From: CAXTKD01 sp964244885
GTDB taxonomy: Bacteria > Pseudomonadota > Alphaproteobacteria > Sphingomonadales > Sphingomonadaceae
Reading direction: 5' to 3'
Assembly (NCBI GenBank): GCA_964244885.1
Contig: CAXTKD010000003.1
Location: forward strand, 165,410 to 229,409
DNA: 64,000 bases
Shown here: positions 62,814 through 64,000 of the stretch, piece after piece
How positions within the stretch are numbered: position 1 is the stretch's first letter
Layout of the letters: every line of letters starts with the position of its first letter
Notes under the pieces: model-generated
The model's input: the letters and a program-made list of their open reading frames with translations, nothing else
Databases searched by the model: none
What the model was told of the DNA's origin: nothing
Program-made: the position numbers and the translations under genes

Positions 62814-64000
62814 AGGCGGACGACCTGGACGTCGGTGACGGGCTTCTTGCCGGTCCACTCGCGCGCGACACGGCGGACGGCGACTCGGATCGCCTCGCTG
62901 TATTTCGCCTCGTTCCTGAGATCGGGCGCGACGCCTTTGGCGGCGGCGACGCAGTCGCTGCGGAAGGCCTCAAGGTCCTCCTCGACCGGCACGCCCTGGA
63001 CGAGGATGCGCGGATCGGCGGCGAGCTTGCCGTTCTTGCCGACGACGACGGTCGCCGATAGGTAGCCGTTGTGCATCAGCCGCCGCCTGGCGACCATCGT
63101 GGTGCCGTCGGCCGGCAGGATGACGTCGCCGTCGAGCACCAGGCGGCCGGCATATTCGTTGCTGACGATCTTCGGATCGCCCGGCGCCAGGCGGATGGCG
63201 GTGCCGTTCATCGGCACGACGGCGTGCGGCACGCCCGTCGCCAGCGCGACCTTGGCGTGCTCCTCCATATGCCGGCGCTCGCCGTGAACGGGGATCGAGA
63301 TCTGGGGCTTGATCCAGCCGTACATCGCCTCCAGCTCCGGCCGGCCCGGGTGGCCCGAGACGTGGACGTGCGCCTGGCGGTCGGTGATGACCTCGATGCC
63401 CTTGGTCGCGAGCGCGTTCTGGACGCGGCCGATCGACAGCTCGTTGCCCGGAATCTGCTTCGACGAATAGATCACGAGGTCGCCCTTCGAGAGCTTCACC
63501 TGGTGGCTGCCGTCGACGATGCGCGACAGCGCGGCGTTGGGCTCGCCCTGCGCGCCGGTGGCAATGATCATCAGCTCGTTGGCGGGCACCTTGGCCGCTT
63601 CCTCGAACGACAGGGTCGCGGGGAAGTCGGTCAGATAGCCGACGCTCTTGCCGACGCGCAGGATGCGGTCGAGCGAGCGGCCGGCGACGACGAGCTTGCG
63701 CCCCGTGTCGCGCGCGACCTCGCCGAGCGTGTGGAGGCGCGCGGCGTTCGACGCGAAGGTGGTGACGAGCACCCTGCCCTTGGCGGCGCCGACGACGCGG
63801 TCGAGGCCTTCGCGGACGCCCTCTTCCGAGCCCGAGGCCTCGGCATTGAAGACGTTGGTCGAGTCGCCGATCAGCGCGAGGATGCCCTGCGCGCCGATCG
63901 CGGTAAGCTCGGCGGCGGTGGACGGCACGCCGAGCACCGGCGTCTCGTCGAGCTTCCAGTCGCCGGTGTGGAAGATCTTGCCGTAGGGCGTCTCGATCAG
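62810..64000 (-). CDS. rnj: Ribonuclease J (5' part outside window)
   Basis: 5'-exo/endoribonuclease of the beta-CASP metallo-beta-lactamase group, a major mRNA decay and processing enzyme in alphaproteobacteria. Only the last 396 or so codons are here; the reading is open to 64000, beginning ETPYGKIFHTGDWKLDETP. Visible beta-CASP features are LIGDSTNVFN, LVTTFASNAARLHTLG, IATGAQGEPNAALSRI, VHVSGHPGRPELEAM and IPVHGERRHMEEHAKV. The N-terminal HxHxDH metal site lies beyond the window. It is coupled by a four-base overlap to the DUF1467 gene. Confidence 0.96.
   Translation of the reverse strand: MIETPYGKIFHTGDWKLDETPVLGVPSTAAELTAIGAQGILALIGDSTNVFNAEASGSEEGVREGLDRVVGAAKGRVLVTTFASNAARLHTLGEVARDTGRKLVVAGRSLDRILRVGKSVGYLTDFPATLSFEEAAKVPANELMIIATGAQGEPNAALSRIVDGSHQVKLSKGDLVIYSSKQIPGNELSIGRVQNALATKGIEVITDRQAHVHVSGHPGRPELEAMYGWIKPQISIPVHGERRHMEEHAKVALATGVPHAVVPMNGTAIRLAPGDPKIVSNEYAGRLVLDGDVILPADGTTMVARRRLMHNGYLSATVVVGKNGKLAADPRILVQGVPVEEDLEAFRSDCVAAAKGVAPDLRNEAKYSEAIRVAVRRVAREWTGKKPVTDVQVVRL

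Overview
The window is chromosomal DNA from a high-GC alphaproteobacterium, almost certainly a member of the Sphingomonadales. Three things point there: the gene orders (rpsB-tsf-pyrH-frr-uppS-cdsA-dxr-rseP-bamA-skp-skp-fabZ; rlpA-dac-tmk-holB-metG-tatD; trpE...trpG-trpD-trpC-moaC-moeA-lexA-comEC), the alphaproteobacterial LexA box GTTC-N7-GTTC in front of lexA, and the absence of lpxD/lpxA/lpxB from the bamA-fabZ cluster, as expected in a group that uses glycosphingolipids instead of LPS. I cannot name a genus. No stretch longer than 300 bases lacks a gene.

Layout. 1-2000: edge of a mobilizable element (relaxase running off the window, MobC-type relaxosome protein, small ORF, AAA-type ATPase). 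2012-10950 (minus strand): envelope and housekeeping run of aspartic protease, metallo-beta-lactamase-fold hydrolase, tatD, metG, holB, tmk, D,D-carboxypeptidase, rlpA and an MltB-type transglycosylase. 11069-15519: tRNA-Ser(UGA), a large unrecognised lipoprotein, a Tat-exported GH47 alpha-mannosidase-family protein, a hemerythrin-domain protein and rpmE. 15718-27172 (minus): the large translation/isoprenoid/outer-membrane-assembly cluster. 27442-34477: dnaE, lolD, lolC/E, proS. 34728-38637: pyrG, a PEP-CTERM exported protein with a sigma-54-type promoter, secG, tpiA. 38732-49458 (plus): ppiD, trpE, a phosphodiesterase-family exported enzyme, then trpG-trpD-trpC-moaC-moeA-lexA, interrupted by an oppositely oriented PIN-toxin/antitoxin pair. 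49395-54349: comEC, gltX, gltA. 54346-59570 (minus): a five-gene run that reads as an inositol-phosphate/CDP-inositol module (membrane protein with a nucleotidyltransferase-like N-terminus, myo-inositol-1-phosphate synthase, CTP:inositol-1-phosphate cytidylyltransferase-like enzyme) followed by a DUF2336 protein and a histidine kinase. 59703-64000: a long coiled-coil membrane protein, a CcdAB-like pair, a DUF1467 protein and the 3' part of ribonuclease J.

How the genes work together. The minus-strand cluster at 15.7-27.2 kb couples translation factors (rpsB, tsf, frr, pyrH) with undecaprenyl/isoprenoid and phospholipid precursor supply (uppS, dxr, cdsA) and outer-membrane protein biogenesis (rseP, bamA, two Skp-like chaperones). 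Adjacent genes mostly overlap by 1-4 bases (TGATG, ATGA, GTGA, TTGA), implying translational coupling. Tryptophan synthesis genes are co-oriented with molybdenum-cofactor genes and the SOS repressor.

Repeats. At least six copies of a two-hairpin intergenic repeat (about 80-105 bp), two copies of a second inverted repeat with 34-bp arms, and one GC-rich inverted repeat sit between operon genes. One copy of the first family has been read into the apparent N-terminus of rlpA, so I moved that start to a TTG codon. The pyrH start is also unusual: the only position that fits the family and the Shine-Dalgarno sequence is an ATT codon.
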